A program made the position numbers and the translations under genes. DNA of 6,950 nucleotides from Chamaesiphon sp. (lineage in GTDB: Bacteria; Cyanobacteriota; Cyanobacteriia; Cyanobacteriales; Chamaesiphonaceae), in NCBI GenBank assembly GCA_020059425.1, contig JAGVCD010000305.1, forward strand, positions 1-6,950, written 5' to 3'. Of this stretch, positions 1 to 6,516 are shown in pieces. Each line of letters begins with the position of its first letter. Position 1 is the first letter of the stretch. The notes beneath the pieces were generated by a model. The model was not told where the DNA came from and did not search any database. It worked only from the letters and a program-made list of their open reading frames with translations.

Positions 1-339
1 CAATCCCAGTTGGCCGATTATCCAGATGCTTTGACTGCTTTGGCGATCATTGCCGACTGTGAAGGTGACCTAGAAGATGCCGCCATGACTCTGGGAATTA
101 GAGCTGGACAACAACCTGGTCTCGATAACAACGATTGGCTACCGGCGATCGCCAAGCGGTGCCGCGCAGCTCTGTGCCAAGAAGATCTACGCTTAGACTT
201 AATGAATGGCAATTGGGCCGCTGCGCTACATTTTTTGCAAACTCATAAGGTCTGCCCCAACCTACTGGCGGTACCAGTACTGTTATACGTAGACAACATC
301 GGAATTAATCGATTCTGTGAGCCTCTAGATCGGCCATAG
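1..339 (+). CDS. Conserved hypothetical protein, C-terminal part (5' end outside window)
   Basis: The reading frame is open from the first base of the window to a TAG at 337-339, giving about 112 residues. A TTG at position 10 could be read as a start, but the frame continues upstream with no stop, so the true start probably lies outside. The protein is acidic and helical, with several cysteines and no membrane segment, so it is probably cytosolic. The stretch around residues 8-30 (DALTALAIIADCEGDLEDAA and following) has the spacing of a small UBA-like three-helix module, but this is only a resemblance. From memory it resembles a small cyanobacterial family of unknown function, and I assign no role. 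It is followed at once by the tRNA-Leu promoter, with no visible terminator between. Confidence 0.7.
   Translation, partial: QSQLADYPDALTALAIIADCEGDLEDAAMTLGIRAGQQPGLDNNDWLPAIAKRCRAALCQEDLRLDLMNGNWAAALHFLQTHKVCPNLLAVPVLLYVDNIGINRFCEPLDRP
145..152. repeat. HIP1 octamer palindrome GCGATCGC
   Basis: This is a perfect GCGATCGC, extended to GGCGATCGCC at 144-153, inside the first partial gene. HIP1 is the highly over-represented palindrome of many cyanobacterial genomes and supports the taxonomic call. Confidence 0.85.
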
Positions 340-341
340 TG

Positions 342-350
342 TGATATAGT
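342..350 (+). promoter_or_regulatory. Extended -10 promoter of tRNA-Leu
   Basis: TGATATAGT matches the extended -10 pattern TGnTATAAT with one mismatch. It ends 10 bases before the mature tRNA 5' end, so transcription would start within a few bases of the tRNA. No good -35 box is found at 16-18 bp, which fits an extended -10 promoter. Such a short leader leaves little 5' trailer for RNase P to remove. Confidence 0.55.
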
Positions 351-360
351 AAAGAGCAAT

Positions 361-440
361 GCGGACGTGGCGGAATGGTAGACGCGCTAGTCTTAGGAAC
401 TAGTACCTCGTGTGTGGGAGTTCGAGTCTCCCCGTCCGCA
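361..440 (+). tRNA. tRNA-Leu (anticodon UAG)
   Basis: The acceptor stem pairs GCGGACG (361-367) with CGTCCGC (433-439), and A440 is the discriminator base. The anticodon stem pairs CTAGT (387-391) with ACTAG (399-403) around the loop CTTAGGA, so the anticodon TAG is at 394-396 and reads CUN leucine codons, CUA best. The T arm is GGGAG-TTCGAGT-CTCCC (416-432). The variable region is long (404-415), as expected for a class II tRNA such as Leu. CCA is not encoded and must be added after transcription. There is no intron; the group I intron typical of cyanobacteria belongs to the separate tRNA-Leu(UAA). Confidence 0.97.
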
Positions 441-465
441 TCTTAAAATCAAATAAGCTTAAACT

Positions 466-497
466 AACCAAGAATCAGTAGTTACTGATTTTTGGTT
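466..497. terminator. Long hairpin between convergent tRNA-Leu and GGDEF gene, probable bidirectional terminator
   Basis: Bases 466-480 pair with 483-497 to form a 15-bp stem with a single G-U wobble (472/491) and a GT centre. The core is AATCAGTA-GT-TACTGATT. It lies just after the tRNA and covers the stop codon and last few codons of the diguanylate cyclase gene. The T run 489-493 is within the 3' arm on the + strand, while on the - strand the bases after the hairpin are T-rich but interrupted. Terminator function is inferred from position and structure; the stem is not GC-rich, so strength is uncertain. Confidence 0.5.
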
Positions 498-1447
498 GTG
501 GCTACTTGATCTCTACCCTGTGCTTTGGCTTGATATAAAGCTCGATCAGCAGCATCAATCAGATAAGTAATATCCATCGACGGGGTGGGGTAAACCATCG
601 CTACTCCCAAGCTCATGGTCACACAGTTTTCCACTGCCGAGCTTTGATGTGGAATTTTTAATAATTTAATAGCGGATCGCACACTTTCTGCCACAAAAAC
701 CGCTCCGAGCAGATCGGTGTTAGGTAGTACGATCGTAAATTCTTCGCCTCCATAACGAGCAACGAAGTCACCGCTACGTCGGACTGTATTGCGCATAGCC
801 GAACTCACTCTCACCAAACATTGATCACCAGCCGGATGACCATAGGTATCATTGTAATTCTTAAAAAAATCAATATCACACATAATCAACGACAGCGGTG
901 ATTTAAGTCGTAACATCCGCTCCCACTCTCGCTGCAAGTAATGCTCAAAACCACGCCGGTTATGTAATTTTGTGAGACTATCACGACTGGCTAAAATCTT
1001 CAGATTCCGGTTATCTTGTTGTAATTCAGCCGCCATCCTAAAATTGTCTTTGGCCTGTTTAGATTGCTGAAGCATTTGCCGAATCCGCTGACGCAAAATT
1101 GACAGGTTGATGGGCTTAGTAACATAGTCATTAGCCCCCGCTGCAAAAGCTCTCGCCACGGAATCATCATCATCCAAAGAGGTGATCATCAGAATGGGTG
1201 TTAAGCGATTAACATCTAACTGTTGGAGTTTTTCACAAAATCCAAAACCATCTAATAATGGCATGACTGCATCAACTAATACGATGTCGGGCTGATACTT
1301 AAAGTAGGCATCAATTCCATCGTTGCCATTTTTAGCTAAAATCACTTCAGCGGCATCTAGTTCTAATGCCTCACCAATGGCCGCCCGCACGAATAAATCG
1401 TCATCAACCAGTAATATTCTTGGTAGCTTAGGAGAGTCCAAAACCAT
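482..1447 (-). CDS. Response regulator with GGDEF output domain, probable diguanylate cyclase (PleD/WspR type)
   Basis: The 321-residue protein is predicted to make cyclic di-GMP from two GTP under control of phosphorylation. A receiver domain fills about residues 9-127, with the acidic cluster D15-D17, phosphoacceptor D59, T89 and K111 all present. A helical linker (about 128-152) leads to a GGDEF domain (about 153-316). This has the metal-binding D191 in the CDID motif, N199 and D208 in the substrate region, and the signature GGEEF at 233-237. An RxxD product-inhibition site (R224-D227) sits five residues before the signature, so feedback inhibition by c-di-GMP is expected. There is no membrane segment or other sensor, so a separate histidine kinase must drive it; none is in the window. 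The ATG start is fixed by an in-frame TAG 12 bases upstream. No clear Shine-Dalgarno sequence is seen. It is a single-gene unit, divergent from the peptidase gene. Confidence 0.95.
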   Translation of the reverse strand: MVLDSPKLPRILLVDDDLFVRAAIGEALELDAAEVILAKNGNDGIDAYFKYQPDIVLVDAVMPLLDGFGFCEKLQQLDVNRLTPILMITSLDDDDSVARAFAAGANDYVTKPINLSILRQRIRQMLQQSKQAKDNFRMAAELQQDNRNLKILASRDSLTKLHNRRGFEHYLQREWERMLRLKSPLSLIMCDIDFFKNYNDTYGHPAGDQCLVRVSSAMRNTVRRSGDFVARYGGEEFTIVLPNTDLLGAVFVAESVRSAIKLLKIPHQSSAVENCVTMSLGVAMVYPTPSMDITYLIDAADRALYQAKAQGRDQVATTKNQ

Positions 1448-1636
1448 AACTAATTGCTAATTCCCGTTATTTTGAAACTATTGCGGCGACAAGTACATCG
1501 GAAAATCAATCAAGGTTTTTAGGTTTGACTAACGCTCTTTAGTGTACCCTGGGTAATCGTCTGAATTAGCATTGCTGATAAAGCATTGTCTGAGCCTGAC
1601 TAGTCTTTCCTTCCATAAGATAGGATAATTGAATTC

Positions 1637-3145
1637 ATGCCAAAATCAAAGTCGCTGCGGGTAATATCTTGGTGTTTGGGATGTAGTTTTTTGTCTGGTA
1701 TGGTAATTAATTCTATTAGTCCGGAAATTAGTATGGCGGCTGATGTCCCCAGCTCTCCAGTAATCAATTCATCAGCAACTATTTGTCCAGCAGCGATCGA
1801 TCGAACCATCCAAAATATCGCCAGTCGCTATAATCTCCAGCGTTATCATTGGGGGTTATATGTACAGCCTCTGACTGGAGCGGTTCCCCTAGCTAACTAT
1901 CAAGGTCAAAATCTTTTCATTCCAGCTTCTACCACCAAGCTCCTAACCACAGCGGCCACCTTGCGCCAGCTGGGTGGTGGCTATCGGTTACGTACCAGCA
2001 TTTATCAAACTCCAGTCAGTAACCCACCCACTTTGACTGTGGTGGGGCGTGGCGATCCGACAATTACTATTACTCAACTACAGACCCTTAGTGCCCAGCT
2101 CCAAAGTAAAGGTTTTCAACAAATTGGGCAACTGAATCTGGGAGCTGGTTATTTTAGAGGAGCTAGCACTAACCCAGACTGGGAATGGGGGGATTTAACC
2201 ACTGATTACGGGGTACCTACTACCAGTTTAATTTTGCAGCAAAATGCGGTAGATTTGGTGGTCAGCCCTCAGGGAGCTGGTCAGCCAGTCAGTTATCGTT
2301 GGCGAAATCAGTTGATGGCTACTCCCTGGCAAATTGATAATCGCAGTTTGACGAGCCCAGCGGGTAGCACGAGCAATATTAGTGTGCAGGGTGTCCAGGG
2401 TCGGCCTTCGTTGCAGCTCACTGGCCAATTACCAGCTAGTGTTAGCCCCCAGATTTTAAACGTGGCCATGCTGGATCCGATCGATACTTGGCGCAGTCAG
2501 TTTCAGTCTAATTTGAGACAGCAAGGCATTATGGTCGATCGCACGCAGGTGTTAACAGGGGAACCACCTCAAAACGGTGTGGAAGTAGCCGCCGTCGAAT
2601 CCCCCACCCTGAGCGAGTTGAGTAAAGAAGTTAATCGCCAAAGCAATAATTTGTACGCCGAAGTGCTGCTGCGTACTTTGGGTCGCACTAATCCTAGCCA
2701 TAGCACCAGCAAAAGTGACACGGCTGATCTGGGCTTAGCAATGGTCAGCAAAAAGCTCACCGAAATTGGGGTGTCCCCCGTTTACTATCGGCAAGCTGAT
2801 GGTTCTGGCTTATCTCGCAAAAATTTGATCGCGCCGATCGGCCTAGTCCAAACTCTGATTGGTATGTCTAAAACGCCGGAGGGTCAGCTCTATCGTGATT
2901 CCTTGGCCGTGGCTGGGGTGAATGGCAGCTTGAAGAATCGGTTTAAGGATAGCAAGAACATTATTCAGGGCAAAACTGGCAGTTTGACTGGGGTGGCAGC
3001 TTTGGCTGGTTATATTAACCCGCCCCAATATCCTCCGCTAGCTTTCAGCATTATTGTCAATAATCACGATCGACAAAATAGCGAAATCAGGGCAGCGATG
3101 GATGAAATGGTCGGTATCTTTACCAGGCTGCGCCCTTGTTCCTAA
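1637..3145 (+). CDS. dacB: D-alanyl-D-alanine carboxypeptidase/endopeptidase, PBP4 family (peptidase S13)
   Basis: This 502-residue class C penicillin-binding protein is predicted to remove the terminal D-Ala from peptidoglycan stem peptides and/or cleave D-Ala-mDAP cross-links in the periplasm. A basic N-terminus and hydrophobic stretch (about residues 8-25) form a signal peptide, with likely cleavage near residue 35 (SMAA-D). The three penicillin-binding motifs are intact: S98-T-T-K101 with catalytic Ser98, S336-N-N338, and K446-T-G448. A DGSGLS motif at 388-393 is typical of the family. The long insert between motifs 1 and 2 (about 110-330) is also characteristic of PBP4 and separates it from shorter DacA-type enzymes. 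The length is normal. An AGGA lies 11 bases before the ATG, a rather long spacing, and I found no convincing -35/-10 pair in the 189-bp divergent gap. The gene ends 5 bp from the stop of the convergent gene. The dacB symbol follows family membership. Confidence 0.95.
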   Translation: MPKSKSLRVISWCLGCSFLSGMVINSISPEISMAADVPSSPVINSSATICPAAIDRTIQNIASRYNLQRYHWGLYVQPLTGAVPLANYQGQNLFIPASTTKLLTTAATLRQLGGGYRLRTSIYQTPVSNPPTLTVVGRGDPTITITQLQTLSAQLQSKGFQQIGQLNLGAGYFRGASTNPDWEWGDLTTDYGVPTTSLILQQNAVDLVVSPQGAGQPVSYRWRNQLMATPWQIDNRSLTSPAGSTSNISVQGVQGRPSLQLTGQLPASVSPQILNVAMLDPIDTWRSQFQSNLRQQGIMVDRTQVLTGEPPQNGVEVAAVESPTLSELSKEVNRQSNNLYAEVLLRTLGRTNPSHSTSKSDTADLGLAMVSKKLTEIGVSPVYYRQADGSGLSRKNLIAPIGLVQTLIGMSKTPEGQLYRDSLAVAGVNGSLKNRFKDSKNIIQGKTGSLTGVAALAGYINPPQYPPLAFSIIVNNHDRQNSEIRAAMDEMVGIFTRLRPCS

Positions 3146-3150
3146 ATTAT

Positions 3151-3927
3151 CTACAACTTCACAACTGGCCAATCAGCTTTCCGGTGGTAATTGCTCATGT
3201 CGCTAAAACTGCGCAGTTCCACCTGGGAAATTGATAACTCCTGCGGCTGATCAATCCATTGCATATTAATATCTTGCAAGACTTTAGAGAAATTAGTGCG
3301 ATCGAATGACTGTGCCACATTCCCAAAATAAGCAATGGTAATATGTGCCGTAAAGTAATACTGCTGCTCAATGCTTAAATCCATCAAACCTGGATTTTGA
3401 TAGATAGTGCGCCGATAAGCAATCATCCGATCGTAGCTATTTTCATCGCAGGGTACTAAGCTCACGGCGATCGCCCGAGGACGCAGCATTAAACCCATAA
3501 TCTGCCAACGTACAGGCGTAGCAGTGCTTTCTTGATAAGATTTAGAACTATCCGCAATTTCCTGGCGCAGCTTCACCTCAAAATCGGCATCAGTCTGGAC
3601 TGCTGCTATATAAGACTGATCCCAAATCAGGTCGGCCACGGTCAGATGTAAACTTTCCGGTTCCACCAGTGCAATCAAATCTGGCTCCAAATTTTTGACC
3701 AGCTGTTGTTGACAATTTTGCAGATTTTGATAGAAAGCTTGATTCACAACGTCTTCCGCAGCTGGTGGTGTAATTACCGAGTAGCCGGGAAACTTCTCTG
3801 GTAGACGCTGCTGGCCATGCAGTTTAAACTTAGGAGACTCCTGCAGGTTGTTTGCCTGAGAATCATAAGTGGCTGGCATCGTCAGCTTGGCCACCCGGTT
3901 GAGATAGCTATGATAATTATCGTCCAC
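3151..3927 (-). CDS. DUF1868-like protein of the 2H phosphoesterase superfamily
   Basis: This 258-residue protein carries the two H-x-T motifs that define the 2H phosphoesterase fold: H94-L-T96 and H195-I-T197. They are about 100 residues apart, and each is followed by a hydrophobic strand. 2H enzymes act on RNA or nucleotide 2',3'-cyclic or 2',5' phosphodiester bonds, but the substrate of this branch is not known. The first 45 residues or so look like a polar extension. There is no signal peptide or membrane segment, so it is probably cytosolic. The start is GTG at 3925-3927: an AGGAG lies 10 bases upstream, an in-frame TAA occurs about 30 bases upstream, and no other start lies between. It is co-directional with the ABC ATPase gene upstream, but the 121-bp gap holds a promoter candidate, so it is probably transcribed on its own. 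The DUF1868 assignment is from memory of the family; the 2H call rests on the visible motifs. Confidence 0.8.
   Translation of the reverse strand: MDDNYHSYLNRVAKLTMPATYDSQANNLQESPKFKLHGQQRLPEKFPGYSVITPPAAEDVVNQAFYQNLQNCQQQLVKNLEPDLIALVEPESLHLTVADLIWDQSYIAAVQTDADFEVKLRQEIADSSKSYQESTATPVRWQIMGLMLRPRAIAVSLVPCDENSYDRMIAYRRTIYQNPGLMDLSIEQQYYFTAHITIAYFGNVAQSFDRTNFSKVLQDINMQWIDQPQELSISQVELRSFSDMSNYHRKADWPVVKL
3467..3474. repeat. HIP1 octamer palindrome GCGATCGC
   Basis: A second perfect HIP1 site, again extended to GGCGATCGCC (3466-3475), lies inside the 2H phosphoesterase-like gene. Confidence 0.85.
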
Positions 3928-3936
3928 TGTCGGTCG

Positions 3937-3944
3937 TCTCCTGG
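3937..3944 (-). promoter_or_regulatory. Shine-Dalgarno sequence supporting a GTG start
   Basis: Read on the - strand, CCAGGAGA lies here, with AGGAG ending about 10 bases before the GTG at 3927. The spacing is slightly long but acceptable. This is the clearest ribosome binding site in the window and, with the in-frame stop further upstream, it decides the start of the 2H phosphoesterase-like gene. Confidence 0.55.
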
Positions 3945-3953
3945 GCTGTTGTC

Positions 3954-3981
3954 ATTAATCAGGCCGAATAGAGTTTTTCAA
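3954..3981 (-). promoter_or_regulatory. Candidate sigma70-type promoter of the 2H phosphoesterase-like gene
   Basis: On the - strand, TTGAAA (3981-3976; 5 of 6 to TTGACA) is followed after 16 bp by ATTAAT (3959-3954; 4 of 6 to TATAAT). The predicted start, near 3947, would give a leader of about 20 bases that still contains the AGGAG. The arrangement is coherent, but the -10 match is modest. Confidence 0.4.
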
Positions 3982-4048
3982 ACAATTCATTCGATGCCCA
4001 TCTATCCAAGATATCGGATTAGGGGACGAGATTTCTAGAGTTTTTTCT

Positions 4049-5059
4049 TTACATTTGGTTTGTTACTGGATTTACTACTGGCTGTCCACCACTAAAGACT
4101 CTGCCGATCACCTCTTCCACGGGTGGATCGGTCACGGCTAGGTCTGTCACGGGTAAATTTGCTAGCATTTTAGCCACATTGGTAGTGAGATCCCGCCGAT
4201 CGACTAACAATCGCACCTGATGTTCAGTCAAGTCGGCCACTTCGCCATAAGCAGCCAATTGCGCCGCCGGAACACTGTGGGATAGTTCTAGCTTTACTTC
4301 CCGATAGGGAGCAAACTGCTCTAGCAATTCACTGAGGGCACCGTCGTAAATTAACTGACCATTGTGAATGAGTAGTACTCGATCGCACAGCGCCGTGATA
4401 TCAGCCATGTAATGACTGGTGAGCATGATGGTGGCTTGGTAACGCTGGTTGTAGTCTTTTAGAAATTCCCGGACATTGGCTTGGGCGTTAACATCTAAGC
4501 CCAAAGTTGGTTCATCTAAAAATAGTACTTGGGGCCGATGCAACAAGGCCGCTAAAATTTCGGCTTTCATTCGTTCGCCGAGGGAGAGTTTTCGGACAGG
4601 CTGGGTGAGTTTGTCGCCGATCGATAGCATTTCGCTGAGTTCGCCGACCCGTTGTTTGAATTCACCTGCGGTTAAACCATAGACGGCGCTGTTAATTTGC
4701 AGGGAATCCATCGCGGGTAAGTCCCAGATCAGCTGCTGTTTTTGCCCCATGATCAGGGTGATTTGGTGGAGAAAATTATTTTGCCGCCGAAAGGGGATGT
4801 GGTCAGCGACGCGCACCAGGCCAGTGGAGGGATGGATGAGGCCGGTGAGCATTTTGAGGGTAGTGGTTTTGCCGGCGCCGTTGGCTCCCAAAAAACCGAC
4901 GACTTCGCCGGGTTCGATCGAGAAGGTGACGTTTTGGACGGCGGGGATTTGTTTGTAGCGACGTTTGAAAAAGTGGGAGAGGGTGCCTTGCAGGCCAGCG
5001 TTTTTGTCGGCCACTTTGTAAATTTTGGAGAGGTTTTCGACCTGAATGATGGGGGTCAT
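4049..5059 (-). CDS. ABC transporter ATP-binding protein, ABC-2 exporter type (COG4586-like)
   Basis: This 336-residue cytosolic ATPase should power export through an ABC-2/DUF990-type permease. Walker A is G58-A-N-G-A-G-K64-T-T66. The Q-loop lies near 106-109, the signature LSLGER is at 158-163, Walker B VLFLDE is at 178-183 (catalytic E183), the D-loop contains D189, and the switch histidine is H216. All motifs are intact. A C-terminal extension (about 250-336) goes beyond the core domain, as in drug/lipid exporter ATPases. The 'MGQKQQLIWDLP' segment (104-115) recalls the COG4586 family, which as I remember includes a cyanobacterial viologen-exporter ATPase; the substrate here is unknown. 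No permease is adjacent. The ATG is the first usable start after an in-frame TAG 33 bases upstream. The leader just before it is C-rich on the mRNA strand and has no Shine-Dalgarno sequence. Confidence 0.93.
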   Translation of the reverse strand: MTPIIQVENLSKIYKVADKNAGLQGTLSHFFKRRYKQIPAVQNVTFSIEPGEVVGFLGANGAGKTTTLKMLTGLIHPSTGLVRVADHIPFRRQNNFLHQITLIMGQKQQLIWDLPAMDSLQINSAVYGLTAGEFKQRVGELSEMLSIGDKLTQPVRKLSLGERMKAEILAALLHRPQVLFLDEPTLGLDVNAQANVREFLKDYNQRYQATIMLTSHYMADITALCDRVLLIHNGQLIYDGALSELLEQFAPYREVKLELSHSVPAAQLAAYGEVADLTEHQVRLLVDRRDLTTNVAKMLANLPVTDLAVTDPPVEEVIGRVFSGGQPVVNPVTNQM

Positions 5060-5235
5060 GCTTGCGGTGGGGCGGTGGCTTTTAACAATCTAACACGGCT
5101 GGATCTTTCCGGTTTGCGGCGGGGATGGGTGATGAGGGGCTGTGGGCTATCTTAGAGCTGACTGAAATTAGATTAGTGCTAAAGTACTCTAATATTATCT
5201 GTTGGCGAAGCCTCTTGGTATGAGGATCGAATTTC

Positions 5236-6171
5236 ATGGCTCAGTACAAGCATGATCGCTTTTTTAAGTTTTATATACAATCGTTGTACAAAACCAAAGG
5301 CAATACTCAGCAAAATATCCAGGTGCGTAATGATGAGGATTTGGAAATCGATCTGATGTTTATTAGCGATCGATCTAATCCTGGTTGGTCAGAGGAGGAT
5401 TTGGGTTTATTTGATTTGTTAATGCAAGTGCATCCCACCATTGTGATCGAACACTATAGTGGATATTTAGAAGTGGCAGATCTCCATAAATCGATCACTC
5501 GGAAGAATCTATACTGGGAACCTCAGTAAAAAGAATTGGTGGAGATTGCCAAAAAAGAGCAGCAGTTGACCAGTTCTAAGAGACTATCGCCAGAGATGAG
5601 CGAGCAGATTGAAAGTCAAAATCCGTTCACTTGGATTCTGACGGTTAATTGTAGCGAGAAAATCCTGGCTCTCTGTCATGCTCAACCCGATCTAGTTCTG
5701 GGTATAGGTGTTTATCGGTTGGCTCCATTCTTGAGGATGGGAATTGTGGTGATTTCTAAGGTTGCTGATGTTCCTCAAACGATGTGGCTGAAAATGCTGG
5801 GCGACAAAGATTCTGCCCAGAGAGCATTTGGTGCGATCGAACGGTTGTCCCCTGACCGCAGATCTAAAAATGATATAATTGGTGCGTGCATTAAATACTG
5901 CGTTTATCTCCGAGACTTATCTACAGACAGTTTAACGACCGAGGAGCAAGATTTTATGAAGACGATGGCACAAATTGATGCCTTGTATGAAGCTGAAATC
6001 AATAAGGCTAAACTTGATGGCCAGCTGCAAGGTGAAGAGCGTCAGAAACAGTCGATTGCGCTTAACCTACTTCGGAAAAACATACCACTAGAAATGATCG
6101 CAGAAGTAACTGGACTTACAATCGATCGATTACAGGAATTACGATCTAACGATACTAATGATCGTCCATAA
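5236..6171 (+). pseudogene. Rpn-like / PD-(D/E)XK nuclease-transposase family gene interrupted by an in-frame TAA
   Basis: The frame from ATG 5236 runs 97 codons to a TAA at 5527-5529, then continues in the same frame to a TAA at 6169-6171. Reading through gives about 310 residues, a length I consider normal for this cyanobacterial family. The N-terminal half (FFKFYIQSLY near residue 9, DEDLEIDLMF near 33, HPTIVIEHYSGYLE at 66-79) resembles a nuclease-like core. The middle part (FTWILTVNCS, GVYRLAPFLR) continues it, and the tail has a charged helix ending in a helical motif (IPLEMIAEVTGLTIDRLQEL, 283-302) typical of Rpn-family proteins. Similarity continues on both sides of the stop with no shift, so a point nonsense mutation is the simplest reading. 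A GAGGA lies 9 bases before the ATG. The distal part could restart at TTG 5536, GTG 5539 or ATG 5596, but would lack the N-terminus. The family call is from pattern recognition. Confidence 0.7.
5527..5529 (+). other. In-frame premature TAA stop codon
   Basis: The codons run CAG-TAA-AAA-GAA-TTG, with the same reading frame open on both sides. TAA is one base change from CAA, GAA, AAA, TAC or TAT. No frameshift is needed to join the two halves, and nothing in the surrounding bases suggests programmed readthrough. Confidence 0.75.
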
Positions 6172-6182
6172 TTTTAGCGCTT

Positions 6183-6217
6183 AATCCTACAAGACTTAGT
6201 TTTTGGGTAGGAGTTTT
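6183..6217 (+). terminator. Possible weak terminator after the Rpn-like gene
   Basis: TCCTAC (6185-6190) pairs with GTAGGA (6207-6212) around a 16-base loop, and a short T run (6214-6217) follows. The loop is large and the T tract short, so this is only a candidate for ending transcription 14 or more bases after the stop at 6171. Confidence 0.35.
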
Positions 6218-6247
6218 GGTTAGAGGTCGGGTTAGTGATGTTTAGCC

Positions 6248-6253
6248 TATAAT
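6248..6253 (+). promoter_or_regulatory. Candidate -10 box for the 42-codon ORF
   Basis: A perfect TATAAT lies 33 bases before the ATG at 6287, placing a start site near 6260. There is no recognisable -35 box at 16-18 bp and no upstream TG extension, so the call rests on the -10 alone. Confidence 0.35.
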
Positions 6254-6286
6254 TTAGGGATATATTTCTAGTCTTAATCAAGTTGC

Positions 6287-6415
6287 ATGATAGATCCTGT
6301 AATCGCAACGACAGCCATGACGATCGCCACCATATTTTTGACGAAGGCGCTGGAAAAGTCGGGGGAGAAGTTTGGGGAGGCGATGAGTACGAAGGTGGGA
6401 CAGGCGATCGACTAG
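6287..6415 (+). pseudogene. 42-codon remnant of a small helical cyanobacterial protein
   Basis: ATG 6287 opens a 42-residue frame ending in TAG at 6413-6415. It starts MIDPVIATTAMTIATIFLTK, a mostly hydrophobic helix with some membrane-segment character, followed by an amphipathic charged helix (ALEKSGEKFGEAMSTKVGQA). I recall cyanobacterial proteins of roughly 100 residues or more that begin in almost this way (MIDP.. followed by LTKALEKTGEK..) and continue well past this point. Neither the same frame after the stop nor the next frame (R-S-T-R-F-L-I then stop) restores such a continuation, so this looks like a 5' fragment. No Shine-Dalgarno sequence precedes it. Alternatively it is a genuine short membrane peptide. 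The evidence that it is coding is the regular, biased amino acid pattern and the remembered family start. Confidence 0.5.
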
Positions 6416-6516
6416 ATTCCTCATTTTAAAAGCACAGTTTCCCCAGCTTTGTTAGCCATAAGGACTTAAAGCGTTAGGATGTATATTGAATTCAGCCAAA
6501 AAAATATTTCCTGATT

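Larger units (their letters stand above)
6172..6516. other. 345-bp spacer between the Rpn-like gene and the P-loop ATPase fragment
   Basis: This stretch holds, in order, the weak terminator candidate, a perfect TATAAT, the 42-codon remnant and about 100 bp of AT-rich DNA before the ATPase fragment. In that last part TATATT (6482-6487) could be a -10 box for the ATPase, but no acceptable -35 accompanies it. No RNA gene or longer repeat is seen. Confidence 0.5.

Noticed and set aside
1640..1700. Lipoprotein signal (cysteine at residue 16 of the peptidase)
   Set aside because: The residues before the cysteine (C-L-G) do not fit a lipobox, and a standard signal peptide with an AA cleavage site near residue 35 fits better.
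1600..1809. 69-residue open frame on the - strand across the peptidase start
   Set aside because: It is antisense to the signal peptide region of an unambiguous peptidase and shows no recognisable features.
5065..5077. G-rich tract GGTGGGGCGGTGG as a G-quadruplex
   Set aside because: It has only two-base G runs on the non-mRNA strand of the ABC gene leader; too weak to claim a structure.
4742..5155. 137-residue open frame on the + strand
   Set aside because: It lies mostly antisense to the ABC ATPase, whose motifs prove the - strand is coding; its Gly/Val/Asp-rich composition is a by-product of that gene.
5170..6188. Imperfect inverted repeat flanking the Rpn-like gene (TTAGTGCTAAA at 5173-5183 versus TTTAGCGCTTAA near 6173-6184)
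   Set aside because: Only about 8-9 bases match, with mismatches and an indel; this is expected by chance in AT-rich spacers, and no target duplication is visible.
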